Source: Acidovorax sp.
GTDB lineage: Bacteria > Pseudomonadota > Gammaproteobacteria > Burkholderiales > Burkholderiaceae_C
Reading direction: 5' to 3'
Assembly: GCA_004210805.1 (NCBI GenBank)
Contig: SDXZ01000004.1
Coordinates: forward strand, 1 to 44,269
DNA length: 44,269 bases
In this document: one piece after another, positions 17,310 to 25,219 of the stretch
How positions within the stretch are numbered: position 1 is the stretch's first letter
How the letters are laid out: each line of letters begins with the position of its first letter
Position numbers and translations under genes: made by a program
Notes under the pieces: model-generated
Told to the model about the DNA's origin: nothing
The model's input: the letters and a program-made list of their open reading frames with translations, nothing else
Databases searched by the model: none

Positions 17310-17539
17310 TCGGATTCTTTCGTGGTGGGGGCTGCGGCGGCCGCCGCGGGGAGGCGCTCGAGCAGGGCATCGACCCGGGACCGCGCCGCGCTCAGGCGCG
17401 ACTTGAGCGAATCCCGCTCCTGCGTGAGGGCGGCCACCTGGTCGGCGAGCAAGGCGTTGGTGCGCTGCAATTCAGCGTGGCGCATGAGCAGGCGCTCAAC
17501 ACGCTCGGCGATCTGATCGGTGGTGGATGGTGTTGCCAT
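17306..17539 (-). CDS. ZapB-like coiled-coil protein upstream of zapA
   Basis: A 77-residue protein predicted to be one long coiled coil: QIAERVERLLMRHAELQRTN continues with heptad leucines through DSLKSRLSAARSRVDALLERL to an alanine-rich, acidic end. Small coiled-coil genes of this type (TIGR02449-like) regularly precede zapA in beta- and gammaproteobacteria. They are thought to act in division like ZapB, but that role is inferred from the context. The ATG at 17539 gives MATPSTTDQIAERV. An extension to 17551 would add only MRGC. Confidence 0.8.
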   Translation of the reverse strand: MATPSTTDQIAERVERLLMRHAELQRTNALLADQVAALTQERDSLKSRLSAARSRVDALLERLPAAAAAAPTTKESE

Positions 17540-17589
17540 ACAGCCTCGCATTGTAGGGCGCGCCTTGTAAACGGTCGTAAAATCCGGCG

Positions 17590-17797
17590 GTTGGTGCTCG
17601 CGGTGTGGTTCACATGCCGCAGTTCAACGGGAAGCAGGGAGGTGACGTACTACCGGTACACACCCAGCCTGCGCTGCCCCCGCAACGGTCAGCGGACGAA
17701 TCGACTCCGATTCCCTCTTCAAAACATGCCACTGGGTGCCTTGAACAAGCGCCTGGGAAGGCTTTGAAGGGCGTTCCGCCAGCCCGGATACCGGCCA
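17590..17797 (+). promoter_or_regulatory. Cobalamin (adenosylcobalamin) riboswitch
   Basis: The untranslated region before the BtuB-type gene carries the conserved parts of a B12 riboswitch in order. TTGGTGCTCG opens the P2/P3 side. GGGAAGCAGGGAGGTG follows, then the core GCCTGCGCTGCCCCCGCAAC with GGTCAGC, the GCCACTGGGTGCC arm, GGGAAGGC and finally the B12-box-like AGCCCGGATACCGGCC near 17780-17796. The length of about 208 bases is typical. It lies 100 bp before the receptor start, so bound cobalamin should reduce translation or transcription of the uptake genes downstream. Confidence 0.92.
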
Positions 17798-17896
17798 ACA
17801 CGGTGGTTGCGCGCGTCCTTTTCTGATGAATGGGGCACGTGTGGCCGTATCACCCATTTGCTGGCGGGGAGGCCGGCTCGGGTTTGTTTGTTGACG

Positions 17897-19792
17897 ATGA
17901 TTCCCATGAAAATCCGTACCCTTCGTGCGCGCCCCACGGCGTCGCTGCGCGTGCCTGTTCAATTGGCCTTGCTGGCTGCGGCCGCCCTGCATGCCAGCGG
18001 CGCCCATGCCCAGGCGGCGCCTGAAGCTGCCGAGCCGCAGCTGCTGGCCCAGAACCTGCGCGCCCCGACGCTGTCCGAAACCGTAGTCGCTGCCACACGC
18101 ACGCCGCAGCCCCTGGCCGACCTCGTGGCCGACATCTCCATCGTGGACCGCGAAACCATTGAAAACAGCGGCGCCACGGGCCTGGCCGACGTGCTGGCCC
18201 GTTTGCCGGGTGTGGAAATCTCGCGCAACGGCGGACCGGGCACTACCACCGGCGTCTTCCTGCGCGGCGCTGAATCGCGTTTCACCGCGGTGTACATCGA
18301 CGGCGTGCGCATCGACTCGCAGTCCACTGGCGGCGCGCCGTGGGAGAGCATTCCACTGGGCCTCATCGACCGCATCGAAGTGCTGCGTGGCCCGGCGGGC
18401 GCGGTGTACGGCTCCGACGCCCTCGGTGGCGTGGTGCAGATCTTTACCAAACGCGGCGAAAACGGCGTGGCGCCCTATGTGAGTGTGGGCGTGGGCAACC
18501 ACCACACCACCAAGGCCGAGGCCGGCGTGAGCGGCGCGAGCGGCACCATCGATTACGCCCTGGGTTTTGCGCGCGATGACAGCAAGGGCTTCAATGCCCG
18601 CACCGTGGCCACGCAAAACCCTGACCGCGACGGCTACCGCACCACATCGGGCCACGCCCGCGTGGGCCTGCAGGTCAACGCCGCGCACCGCCTGGAAGGC
18701 ACGCTGATGGCCAACGACACCAACAGCGGTTACGACAGCGGCCTGGGCAAAAACGACCGCAATTTGCACACGATGCACGCGCTGGGACTGAACTGGCTGG
18801 CGCAGTGGAGCACGGCTTATAAAACACGCCTGTCCATCACCGATTCGCGCGACCAGTACGAAACCCGTCCCTCGCCGTACCTGAGCGACACCCGCCTGCG
18901 CGGCTACCTCTTTCAAAACGAATGGCGCCTGGGCGCGCACCTGCTGACTGCAGCCCTCGAGCGCCGAGAGGACCGCCTCGAGAACGCTCCCATCGATGCC
19001 AAGCGTTCGCAGGATGGCTTGGCGCTGGGCTACGGCTACAACGCCGCCGGCCACACGGTGCAGGTCAACCTGCGCCACGATTCCGACAGCGAATTCGGCG
19101 GCAAGAGCACGGGCAGCGTGGCCTACGGCTACGCCATCACGCCACAGTGGCGCGCCACGGCATCGGTGGGCACGGCGTTTCGTGCCCCCACGCTGTACCA
19201 GCGCTTCAGCGAATACGGCGTGGCCACGCTGCGGCCTGAAAGCAGCCGCAACGTCGAGGCCGGGCTGCGTTATGCCCAAGGCAACAGCACGTTCTCGGCC
19301 ACTGTGTTTCGCAACCGCGTGACCAATCTGATCTCGTTCTCGGAACCTGGCACCTGCCCGTCGAACGATGGCTGCTATGCCAATACTTCACGCGCGGAAT
19401 ACAAGGGCGTGACATTTGCAGGCACGTACAGATTTGGCGATGTGCAACTGCATGGTTCCGTCGACCTACAGCGCCCGCGCAATCTCGACACGGGCAAACA
19501 ATTGGCCCGCCGCGCCAAGCAACACGCCACGCTGGGCGCCGACACGCGCGTGGCTGGATGGACGCTGGGGGCGGAGATGCAGGCATCGGGCCGACGCTTT
19601 GACGCCGTGGCCAACACCAATGTGCTGGGCGGCTACACGCTGTTCAACCTGTACGCCAGCACCCGCATTGCGCGTGACACCACACTGCTGGCCCGCATCG
19701 ACAACCTGGCCAACAAGGACTACCAGCTGGCGCGTACCTACGCCACGGCCGGTCGCACTGTCTACCTCGGTGTGAAGTGGGCGCCGCAGTGA
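17897..19792 (+). CDS. btuB: TonB-dependent cobalamin receptor (BtuB-type)
   Basis: An outer-membrane beta-barrel receptor of 631 residues for corrinoid uptake. The N-terminal signal peptide ends near GAHAQA. A TonB box SETVVAATR follows at the start of the plug, as in BtuB. Plug motifs GLADVLARLPGVEISR, FLRGAESRFTAVYIDGVRI and IEVLRGPAGAVYGSDALGGVVQI are clear. The barrel ends with GRTVYLGVKWAPQ, an aromatic-rich final strand, although the last residue is Q instead of F. ATG at 17906 (MKIRTLRARP) is an alternative start that also gives a good signal peptide. The riboswitch directly upstream supports the substrate. Confidence 0.93.
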   Translation: MIPMKIRTLRARPTASLRVPVQLALLAAAALHASGAHAQAAPEAAEPQLLAQNLRAPTLSETVVAATRTPQPLADLVADISIVDRETIENSGATGLADVLARLPGVEISRNGGPGTTTGVFLRGAESRFTAVYIDGVRIDSQSTGGAPWESIPLGLIDRIEVLRGPAGAVYGSDALGGVVQIFTKRGENGVAPYVSVGVGNHHTTKAEAGVSGASGTIDYALGFARDDSKGFNARTVATQNPDRDGYRTTSGHARVGLQVNAAHRLEGTLMANDTNSGYDSGLGKNDRNLHTMHALGLNWLAQWSTAYKTRLSITDSRDQYETRPSPYLSDTRLRGYLFQNEWRLGAHLLTAALERREDRLENAPIDAKRSQDGLALGYGYNAAGHTVQVNLRHDSDSEFGGKSTGSVAYGYAITPQWRATASVGTAFRAPTLYQRFSEYGVATLRPESSRNVEAGLRYAQGNSTFSATVFRNRVTNLISFSEPGTCPSNDGCYANTSRAEYKGVTFAGTYRFGDVQLHGSVDLQRPRNLDTGKQLARRAKQHATLGADTRVAGWTLGAEMQASGRRFDAVANTNVLGGYTLFNLYASTRIARDTTLLARIDNLANKDYQLARTYATAGRTVYLGVKWAPQ

Positions 19793-19794
19793 TG

Positions 19795-19890
19795 CCCCCC
19801 CTGAGGCGCTGCGCGCCTTCCCCCCACGGGGGGACGCCACCCGTGGCCTGGCGGAGCCAGTTCCACGGTGGCACTGGCTTCGTGCGTGCC
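19795..19890 (+). repeat. GC-rich interspersed repeat, copy 1
   Basis: Two bases after the receptor stop lies a C-run followed by CTGAGGCGCTGCGCGCCTTC (19801-19820) and a C6/G6 inverted repeat. The same 20-base sequence recurs at 44088-44107, again just after a gene. It resembles GC-rich intergenic repeats I associate with Comamonadaceae and could act as a terminator hairpin. The spacer to cbiA holds no other recognisable feature. Confidence 0.7.
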
Positions 19891-19934
19891 GGTTTCATAG
19901 GCATGCTGGGCATGTGTCCCGCAGGGTCGCTGAA

Positions 19935-21296
19935 ATGACCATGTGCCCCGCGCTGCTGATTGCAGCCCCCGCCTCCGGGCAGGGCAAGACCACCGTCACC
20001 GCCGCCCTGGCGCGCCTGCATGCGCGGCAGGGGCGGCGGGTGCGGGTGTTCAAGTGTGGGCCGGATTTTCTGGACCCGCATTGGCACCGGCTGGCCAGCG
20101 GGGCGCCGGTGCACCAGCTCGACCTGTGGATGAATGGCGAGGCGGACTGTGCGCAGCGCCTGCATGACGCGGCGCGCGAGTCGGACCTGGTCCTGATCGA
20201 AGGGGTGATGGGGCTGTTTGACGGCAGTCCCAGCGCGGCCGACCTGGCCTGTCACTTTGGTGTGCCCGTGCTGGCGGTGGTCGATGCCTCGGCCATGGCA
20301 GGCACGTTTGGCGCGCTGGCGTTTGGCCTGCGGCACTATCGCCCGGGCCTGCCCTGGGCCGGGGTGCTGGCCAACCGCGTGGGCAGTGCGCGCCACGCGG
20401 GCATGTTGCAAAGCGGCTTGCACGACGCCGACGACTGGATGGGCGCGCTGATGCGGGTGCAGGCCCCAAACACTGCGCCCAGCACGGGCAAGGCCGGTGC
20501 AGCGCTGCTGCCCGAACGCCACCTGGGCCTCATCGCGGCCCATGAGCTGCCCGACAGTCTGCAGCGGCTGGACGCTGCCGCCGATGCCCTGGCGGCCACG
20601 CCGCTGGGCCAGATGACGCTGGACGACCTGCAGCGCTGGGCTGTGGAGTTTCCGGCTCCCGCAGCGCCAGCCGCCGTGCTGCCGCTGCTGGCCGGCCGCA
20701 CCGTGGCCGTGGGGCGCGACGCGGCGTTCTGCTTCATCTACGCTGCCAATGTGCAATGCCTTGAACAGATGGGCGCGCGTGTTGTGTTCTTCTCGCCCCT
20801 GCACGACTCGGCACTGCCCGACTCCGATGCCGTGTGGCTGCCCGGCGGCTACCCCGAGCTGCACGCCGCGCAGATCGCCGCCAATACCGGCATGCAAGCC
20901 AGCCTGCGCGACCATGTGGCCGCGGGAAAACCTTTGTGGGCCGAATGCGGCGGCATGATGGCGCTGTTTGAATCCATCACCCTGGCCGACGGCAGCACCG
21001 CCCCGCTGTGGGGCCTGCTGCTCGGTCGCGTGACGATGCAAAAACGACTGGCTGCGCTCGGGCCGCAGCAACTGGCGGTGGCGGGGCACACCCTGCGCGG
21101 CCACACCTTTCACTATTCGACCAGCGACAGCACTGCCCCCGTGGTGGCCCGCACGGCCCGCCCGAACGTGGCGGTTGCGCCGGATGCGGGTGAAGCGCTG
21201 TACCAGCAGGGCAGCATCCACGCCAGCTACTTCCATGCATGGTTCCCGTCCAGCCCCGAGGCGGTGGCGCATCTGCTGGGAGGTGTCTCGGCATGA
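19935..21296 (+). CDS. cobB: Cobyrinate a,c-diamide synthase (CbiA/CobB)
   Basis: A 453-residue ATP- and glutamine-dependent amidotransferase that converts cobyrinate to its a,c-diamide. The N-terminal synthetase domain has the P-loop APASGQGKTTVTAAL and the DFLDPHWH and EGVMGLFDG motifs. The C-terminal class I glutaminase domain has LPGGYPELHA and the nucleophile loop WAECGGMMAL. ATG 19935 (MTMCPALLIAAPASGQGK) was chosen because an upstream GTG at 19914 adds residues without family similarity. No strong ribosome site is seen. The stop overlaps the cobU start as ATGA. Confidence 0.93.
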   Translation: MTMCPALLIAAPASGQGKTTVTAALARLHARQGRRVRVFKCGPDFLDPHWHRLASGAPVHQLDLWMNGEADCAQRLHDAARESDLVLIEGVMGLFDGSPSAADLACHFGVPVLAVVDASAMAGTFGALAFGLRHYRPGLPWAGVLANRVGSARHAGMLQSGLHDADDWMGALMRVQAPNTAPSTGKAGAALLPERHLGLIAAHELPDSLQRLDAAADALAATPLGQMTLDDLQRWAVEFPAPAAPAAVLPLLAGRTVAVGRDAAFCFIYAANVQCLEQMGARVVFFSPLHDSALPDSDAVWLPGGYPELHAAQIAANTGMQASLRDHVAAGKPLWAECGGMMALFESITLADGSTAPLWGLLLGRVTMQKRLAALGPQQLAVAGHTLRGHTFHYSTSDSTAPVVARTARPNVAVAPDAGEALYQQGSIHASYFHAWFPSSPEAVAHLLGGVSA

Positions 21297-21895
21297 GTCG
21301 CGCCCTGTACCCCATCACCACCGAGCTCATCCTCGGCGGCCAGAAAAGCGGCAAATCCCGCCGTGCCGAGCTGCTGGCGCGCGACTGGCTGGCTCAGTCC
21401 GCCGATCACCGCGCGGTGTTGATTGCCACCGGCCAAGCCTGGGACGACGAAATGCGCGAGCGCATCGTCCGCCACCAGCGCGACCGGGCCGAACGCGTGT
21501 CGGGCATGCAGACGGTGGAAGAGCCGCGCGATGTGGCCGCGGCCGTGGCGCTGCACAGCACGCCGCAGACCTTGGTGGTGGTGGACTGCCTCACGCTGTG
21601 GCTCACCCACTGGACCATGCCCATGGGCGTGGAAACGATGAATTCTGAACAAAAACAGGCTCTAGCGCTTGATTGGCAAGCGCAAGCAGCTATGTTTTTA
21701 ATAGCGGTTCGGAAATCCCCCGGCCCCGTTGTTCTGGTGGGCAACGAAATAGGCCTGGGGGTCATCCCGATGGGGCGCGAGGTGCGCGCCTTTGTGGATG
21801 CGCTGGGCACCCTCAACCAGCAGGTGGCGCAGGTGTGCCCCCGCGTCACGCTGATGGCAGCCGGTCTGCCCTTGACCCTGAAAGAACCTTGCTGA
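21293..21895 (+). CDS. cobU: Adenosylcobinamide kinase / adenosylcobinamide-phosphate guanylyltransferase
   Basis: A 200-residue bifunctional enzyme that phosphorylates adenosylcobinamide and then attaches GMP. The P-loop is ELILGGQKSGKSRRAE (near residues 11-26). The guanylyl-acceptor region is RHQRDRAE, where the family has a conserved histidine. VDCLTLWLTHW and GPVVLVGNEIGLGVIPMGREVRAFVDALG are strongly conserved. Between these last two, residues about 118-138 are encoded by a palindromic interspersed repeat (21648-21710) read in frame. ATGA and TGATG overlaps join it to cobB and btuF. The frame is open throughout, so the gene is probably functional. Confidence 0.93.
   Translation: MSRALYPITTELILGGQKSGKSRRAELLARDWLAQSADHRAVLIATGQAWDDEMRERIVRHQRDRAERVSGMQTVEEPRDVAAAVALHSTPQTLVVVDCLTLWLTHWTMPMGVETMNSEQKQALALDWQAQAAMFLIAVRKSPGPVVLVGNEIGLGVIPMGREVRAFVDALGTLNQQVAQVCPRVTLMAAGLPLTLKEPC
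21648..21710 (-). repeat. Palindromic interspersed repeat inside cobU
   Basis: The core GCGCTTG (21665-21671) and CAAGCGC (21677-21683) form a 7-bp stem with a 5-base loop. On the minus strand the flanks read AAAAACATAGCTGCTTGCGC and CAAGCGCTAGAGCCTGTTTT. The same pattern is found at 23828-23883 and 34384-34440. The element is A/T-richer than the gene around it and encodes residues about 118-138 of CobU in frame. Confidence 0.85.
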
Positions 21896-22797
21896 TGAAA
21901 CCGACCCCCGTGCGCCGCATCCTGTGGGTGATTGCCATCCTGATTGCACTCGGCCTGCTGATGGCGGGGCTGGCGCGGGCGCAACCTGTGCAGATCACCG
22001 ACGACAAGGGCCGCAAGATCGCGTTGCCCCGTCCGCCCGAGCGCATCGTGAGCCTGCTGCCCTCGTTGACCGAAAGCGTGTGCGAGCTGGAGCAATGCCA
22101 CCGGCTCGTGGGGGTGGACCGCTATTCCAACTGGCCCGAGAACGTGGTCGGCAAGCTGCCCAAGGTGGGCGGCGGCATAGATCCCAGCATCGAAGCCATC
22201 GTGGCGCTCAAGCCGGACTTGGTGCTCATGTCCGTCAGCTCGCGTGCCAGCGACCGGCTGGAGGCGCTGGGCCTCACGGTGGTGCAGCTCGAGCCCAAGA
22301 CTCACGCCGATGTGCGCCGCGTGCTGGGCACCGTGAGCGACCTGCTGGGCGTGCCCCGCGCGCAAGGCTCTGACCGCCTCTGGCGCGTGATCGATGCGGG
22401 CGTGCTGGCGGCGGCACAGTCCCTGCCACCCAAGGCCAAGAATGCGCGCGTGTACTTCGAGGTGAGCCGGGGGCCCTATGCGGCGGGCGAGGCGTCGTTC
22501 ATCGGCGAATCGCTCACCCGGCTGGGCGTGCGCAACGTGGTGCCGGCTTCGCTGGGGCCTTTTCCCCGCCTGAATCCCGAGTTCGTGGTGCGCGCCAATC
22601 CCGACATCATCATGATCGGCAACCGCAGCATGCAGGCCATGGTGCCGTACCCCGGCTGGGCCAGCCTGCGGGCGATCCGTGACAACAAGCTGTGCGTGTT
22701 TGGGCCGGGCGATTCCGACGTGGTGGTGCGCCCCGGACCGCGCATGGCCGAAGCGGCCCGCATCATGGCGCGCTGCCTGGTGGAGAAGGCTCCGTGA
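21895..22797 (+). CDS. btuF: Corrinoid-binding periplasmic protein of ABC transporter (BtuF)
   Basis: A 300-residue helical-backbone metal-receptor binding protein. A hydrophobic signal segment (about 10-27) ends LARAQ. Mature motifs VQITDDKGRKIALPRPPERIVSLLPSLTE and LVGVDRYSNWP match BtuF-type domains, followed by IVALKPDLVLM and FVVRANPDIIMIG. It should capture corrinoid in the periplasm and hand it to BtuC. The ATG overlaps the cobU stop (TGATG), and the btuC GTG overlaps its own stop, so transport genes are translationally coupled to cobU. Confidence 0.92.
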   Translation: MKPTPVRRILWVIAILIALGLLMAGLARAQPVQITDDKGRKIALPRPPERIVSLLPSLTESVCELEQCHRLVGVDRYSNWPENVVGKLPKVGGGIDPSIEAIVALKPDLVLMSVSSRASDRLEALGLTVVQLEPKTHADVRRVLGTVSDLLGVPRAQGSDRLWRVIDAGVLAAAQSLPPKAKNARVYFEVSRGPYAAGEASFIGESLTRLGVRNVVPASLGPFPRLNPEFVVRANPDIIMIGNRSMQAMVPYPGWASLRAIRDNKLCVFGPGDSDVVVRPGPRMAEAARIMARCLVEKAP

Positions 22798-23831
22798 CCC
22801 ACGCCGCGGTGGATGTGCCTACGGGTTCCGCGAGCCGCCGCGCTGCATGGTGCGCGGCCTGGCTGCTGTTGGCCAGCGCCGTGCTGGCCGTGTGTGGCGC
22901 CAGCGTCGGCAGCACCGGTTTTGACAGCGTGCTGCGCATGCACGGCGACCCGGTGGCCTGGCAGATCGTGTGGGACATCCGCCTGCCGCGCACCCTGGGT
23001 GCCTGGCTGGCGGGTGCGCTGCTGGGCCTGTCGGGCGCGGTGGCGCAGGGGCTGTTTCGCAACCCGCTGGCCGACCCATACTTGCTGGGCAGCGCCTCAG
23101 GCGCTGCGCTGGGCGGGGCGGTGGCGATGGCGCTGTTCGGTGTGTCGCCGGTGGCGGCGCAGTGGCTGGCGCGCATTGGCATCACGGGCATGGCTTTCTT
23201 GGGCGCGGCGGGGGCGGTGGTGCTCACGCTGCTGTTGGCCAAAGGCGTGCAGCACACGCTGCGCCTGCTGTTGGCGGGCGTGATTGTGGGCGTGGTGCTG
23301 GGCGCGCTGCGCGACTTGGTGGAGCTGGCCTCGCCCGACATCCTGCAGGCCATGCAAGCCTTCACGCTGGGCAGCACGGCCTTTGTGGGCTGGGCGGCCT
23401 GCTTGCTCATGGCCGTGGCTTGGGCACTGTGCTCAGTGGTCGCCTGGATGCTGGCGCGCGCGCTGGACGGACTCACGCTGGGCGAGGCCACGGCGGCCAG
23501 TCTTGGCCTGCCGCTCATGCCCATGCGCGTCGGGCTGGTGGCGGCCATGGCGCTGGCGACGGGCACAGCGGTGGCGCAAACAGGGCTCATCGCGTTTGTG
23601 GGGCTGGCCGCGCCGCACCTGGTCCGCTCCATCGTGCGCGTGACGCACGAGCGGCACATCGTGCTCTCCAGCCTGATGGGCGCGGTGCTGCTGCTGGCGG
23701 CCGACATCCTGGCGCGCTGGCTGTTGGCGCCGCAGGAGCTGCCGGTGGGCGTGCTCACGGCGGCGCTGGGCGGCACCTACTTGCTGTGGCTCATGCACCG
23801 GCGCACCTCGTCGCAAAGCGGATCGCTATGA
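22794..23831 (+). CDS. btuC: Corrinoid ABC transporter permease (BtuC, FecCD family)
   Basis: A 345-residue inner-membrane permease with about ten helices. FecCD/BtuC signatures are LRLPRTLGAWLAGALLGLSGAV read from DIRLPRTL onward, GLFRNPLADPYLLGSASGAALG, LTLGEATAASLGLP and GLIAFVGLAAPHLVRSI. The start is GTG, overlapping the btuF stop as GTGA. The gene ends in an ATGA overlap with btuD. One permease gene implies a homodimer, as in E. coli BtuCD. Confidence 0.93.
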   Translation: MTHAAVDVPTGSASRRAAWCAAWLLLASAVLAVCGASVGSTGFDSVLRMHGDPVAWQIVWDIRLPRTLGAWLAGALLGLSGAVAQGLFRNPLADPYLLGSASGAALGGAVAMALFGVSPVAAQWLARIGITGMAFLGAAGAVVLTLLLAKGVQHTLRLLLAGVIVGVVLGALRDLVELASPDILQAMQAFTLGSTAFVGWAACLLMAVAWALCSVVAWMLARALDGLTLGEATAASLGLPLMPMRVGLVAAMALATGTAVAQTGLIAFVGLAAPHLVRSIVRVTHERHIVLSSLMGAVLLLAADILARWLLAPQELPVGVLTAALGGTYLLWLMHRRTSSQSGSL

Positions 23832-23883
23832 AATCAATAGCTGTCAGCGCTTGCCAGATAAGCGCTAGCATCGGAAATCGCTT
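23828..23883 (+). repeat. Palindromic interspersed repeat forming the btuD start
   Basis: AGCGCTT (23846-23852) and AAGCGCT (23860-23866) form a 7-bp stem with a 7-base loop, flanked on the left by AATCAATAGCTG. The arrangement matches the copies in cobU and cobD. The element contains the btuD start codon and encodes its first residues, MKSIAVSACQISAS. Confidence 0.82.
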
Positions 23884-24622
23884 GATATTGCAGGGCATTG
23901 ACCTGCAGCTGCCCGCCGCGCGCTGGACCAGCATCGTCGGCCCCAACGGCGCCGGCAAGTCCACGCTGCTCAAGGTGCTGGCAGGCCTGCTGCCGCGCGC
24001 TGCGGTGCAGGGCGACGTGTTGCTGCTGGGCCGCCCTCTGGCCCAGATCCCTGCACGCGAACGTGCCTGTCAACTCGCCTGGCTGGGCCAGAACGAAGGC
24101 TCGGCCGACGACCTCACGAGCTACGACGTGGCCATGCTGGGCCGCCTGCCGCACCAGGCCTGGCTGGCCCCGCCGGGTGCAGCCGACCACGCGGCCGTCG
24201 AGCAGGCGCTGCGCACCACGCAGGCCTGGGACTGGCGCCACCGCCCGCTGTCGCAGCTGTCGGGCGGCGAGCGCCAGCGCGTGCTGCTGGCCCGCGCTTT
24301 GGCAGTGCAGGCGCAGGTGCTGCTGATGGACGAGCCCTTAGCCAACCTCGACCCCCCGCACCAGACCGACTGGCTGCACACCATGCGCGCGCTGGTCGAA
24401 GCCGGTGGCACGGTGGTCAGCGTGCTGCACGAGGTGTCGCTGGCGCTGCAGGCCGATGACATGGTGGTGATGGACCAGGGCCGCGTGCTGCACCAGGGCG
24501 CTTGTGATGCACCCGCCACGCATGCGGCGCTGGAAAGCGTGTTTGACCACCGCATCCATGTGCGGCATCTGGATGGCATGTGGATGGCGCTGCCATCGCT
24601 GCAACGCAGAAACAACGATTGA
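23828..24622 (+). CDS. btuD: Corrinoid ABC transporter ATP-binding protein (BtuD)
   Basis: A 264-residue ABC ATPase that powers BtuC. Walker A is GPNGAGKST, the Q-loop lies in LAWLGQNE, the signature is LSGGERQRV and Walker B is VLLMDEPLANLD. The H-loop is in SVLHEVSLAL. Its first 14 or so residues come from a palindromic repeat, so this N-terminus is unlike typical BtuD. Conserved sequence starts at GNRLILQGIDLQL. The start codon overlaps the btuC stop (ATGA). A later internal start is not obvious, so the repeat-derived ATG is likely used. Confidence 0.93.
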   Translation: MKSIAVSACQISASIGNRLILQGIDLQLPAARWTSIVGPNGAGKSTLLKVLAGLLPRAAVQGDVLLLGRPLAQIPARERACQLAWLGQNEGSADDLTSYDVAMLGRLPHQAWLAPPGAADHAAVEQALRTTQAWDWRHRPLSQLSGGERQRVLLARALAVQAQVLLMDEPLANLDPPHQTDWLHTMRALVEAGGTVVSVLHEVSLALQADDMVVMDQGRVLHQGACDAPATHAALESVFDHRIHVRHLDGMWMALPSLQRRNND

Positions 24623-24638
24623 GTTGGTGAACTACTTG

Positions 24639-24701
24639 ACCCGTTCACCGAGCGCAGTTGAAGCGCCGCGCAAGGCTTCGACGAGCTCAGCCCGAACGGG
24701 T
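24639..24701. repeat. REP-like inverted repeat between btuD and the ExbB-like gene
   Basis: ACCCGTTC (24639-24646) and GAACGGGT (24694-24701) are perfect 8-bp arms. Further imperfect pairing runs inward through GAGC/GCTC and TTGAAGC/GCTTCGA. The right half, GGCTTCGACGAGCTCAGCCC plus GAACGGG, resembles a dispersed repeat widespread in proteobacterial genomes. It fills much of the 129-bp gap and may end or attenuate the transcript from btuBFCD. Confidence 0.7.
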
Positions 24702-24751
24702 GTTTCAAGTTCAAAGACGCCAGTTCAATCACAAATTAAGGGAGTGAAAGC

Positions 24752-25219
24752 ATGAACATCGAATCGGGTTTTTCGCAGGTCGCGCAGTCATTGTTGTGGC
24801 CCGTGCTGGTGCTGGTGGCACTGGCGTTTGTCTACGCGCTGTGGTCGGGCGGGGCGACGCTGATGGAGGCCTGGCAGCGCTGGCGCCAGCCGCAGTACCG
24901 CTCGCTGCGCGTGGCCCCTGGCTTGTCGATGGAAGAGCTGGAGCTGCAACTGGTGCGCCAGGTCGAGCCCGTGCGCCTGCTCAGCCGCCTGTCGCCCATG
25001 CTAGGGCTGATCGCCACGATGATCCCGCTGGGCCCCGCGCTGCAGAGCGTGGCGGCGGGCAACGGCCAGCAGGCCCTGGCGGTGTTCAGCGGCGCCTTTG
25101 CTGGCGTGGTGCTGGCGCTGGCCGCCGCGTCGGTGGGCCTGGTGGTGTACTCGGTGCGCCGCCGGTGGCTGCTGGCCGAACTGCTGGTGGTGCGCAAGGA
25201 GCGCGGGGTGGCCGCATGA
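24752..25219 (+). CDS. MotA/TolQ/ExbB-type proton channel protein
   Basis: A 155-residue inner-membrane protein preceded by AAGGGAGTG. A first helix (about 13-33, SLLWPVLVLVALAFVYALW) is followed by a cytoplasmic stretch with MEELELQLVRQVEPVRLLSR. Two closely spaced helices come next, MLGLIATMIPLGPALQSV and FSGAFAGVVLALAAASVGLVVY. This order and the LSPMLGLIATMIPLGPAL motif match the core of TolQ/ExbB (compare LGLLGTVxGxI). It should conduct protons and drive a partner protein. The following DUF2149 gene overlaps it by ATGA and provides the ExbD-like half. Confidence 0.85.
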   Translation: MNIESGFSQVAQSLLWPVLVLVALAFVYALWSGGATLMEAWQRWRQPQYRSLRVAPGLSMEELELQLVRQVEPVRLLSRLSPMLGLIATMIPLGPALQSVAAGNGQQALAVFSGAFAGVVLALAAASVGLVVYSVRRRWLLAELLVVRKERGVAA

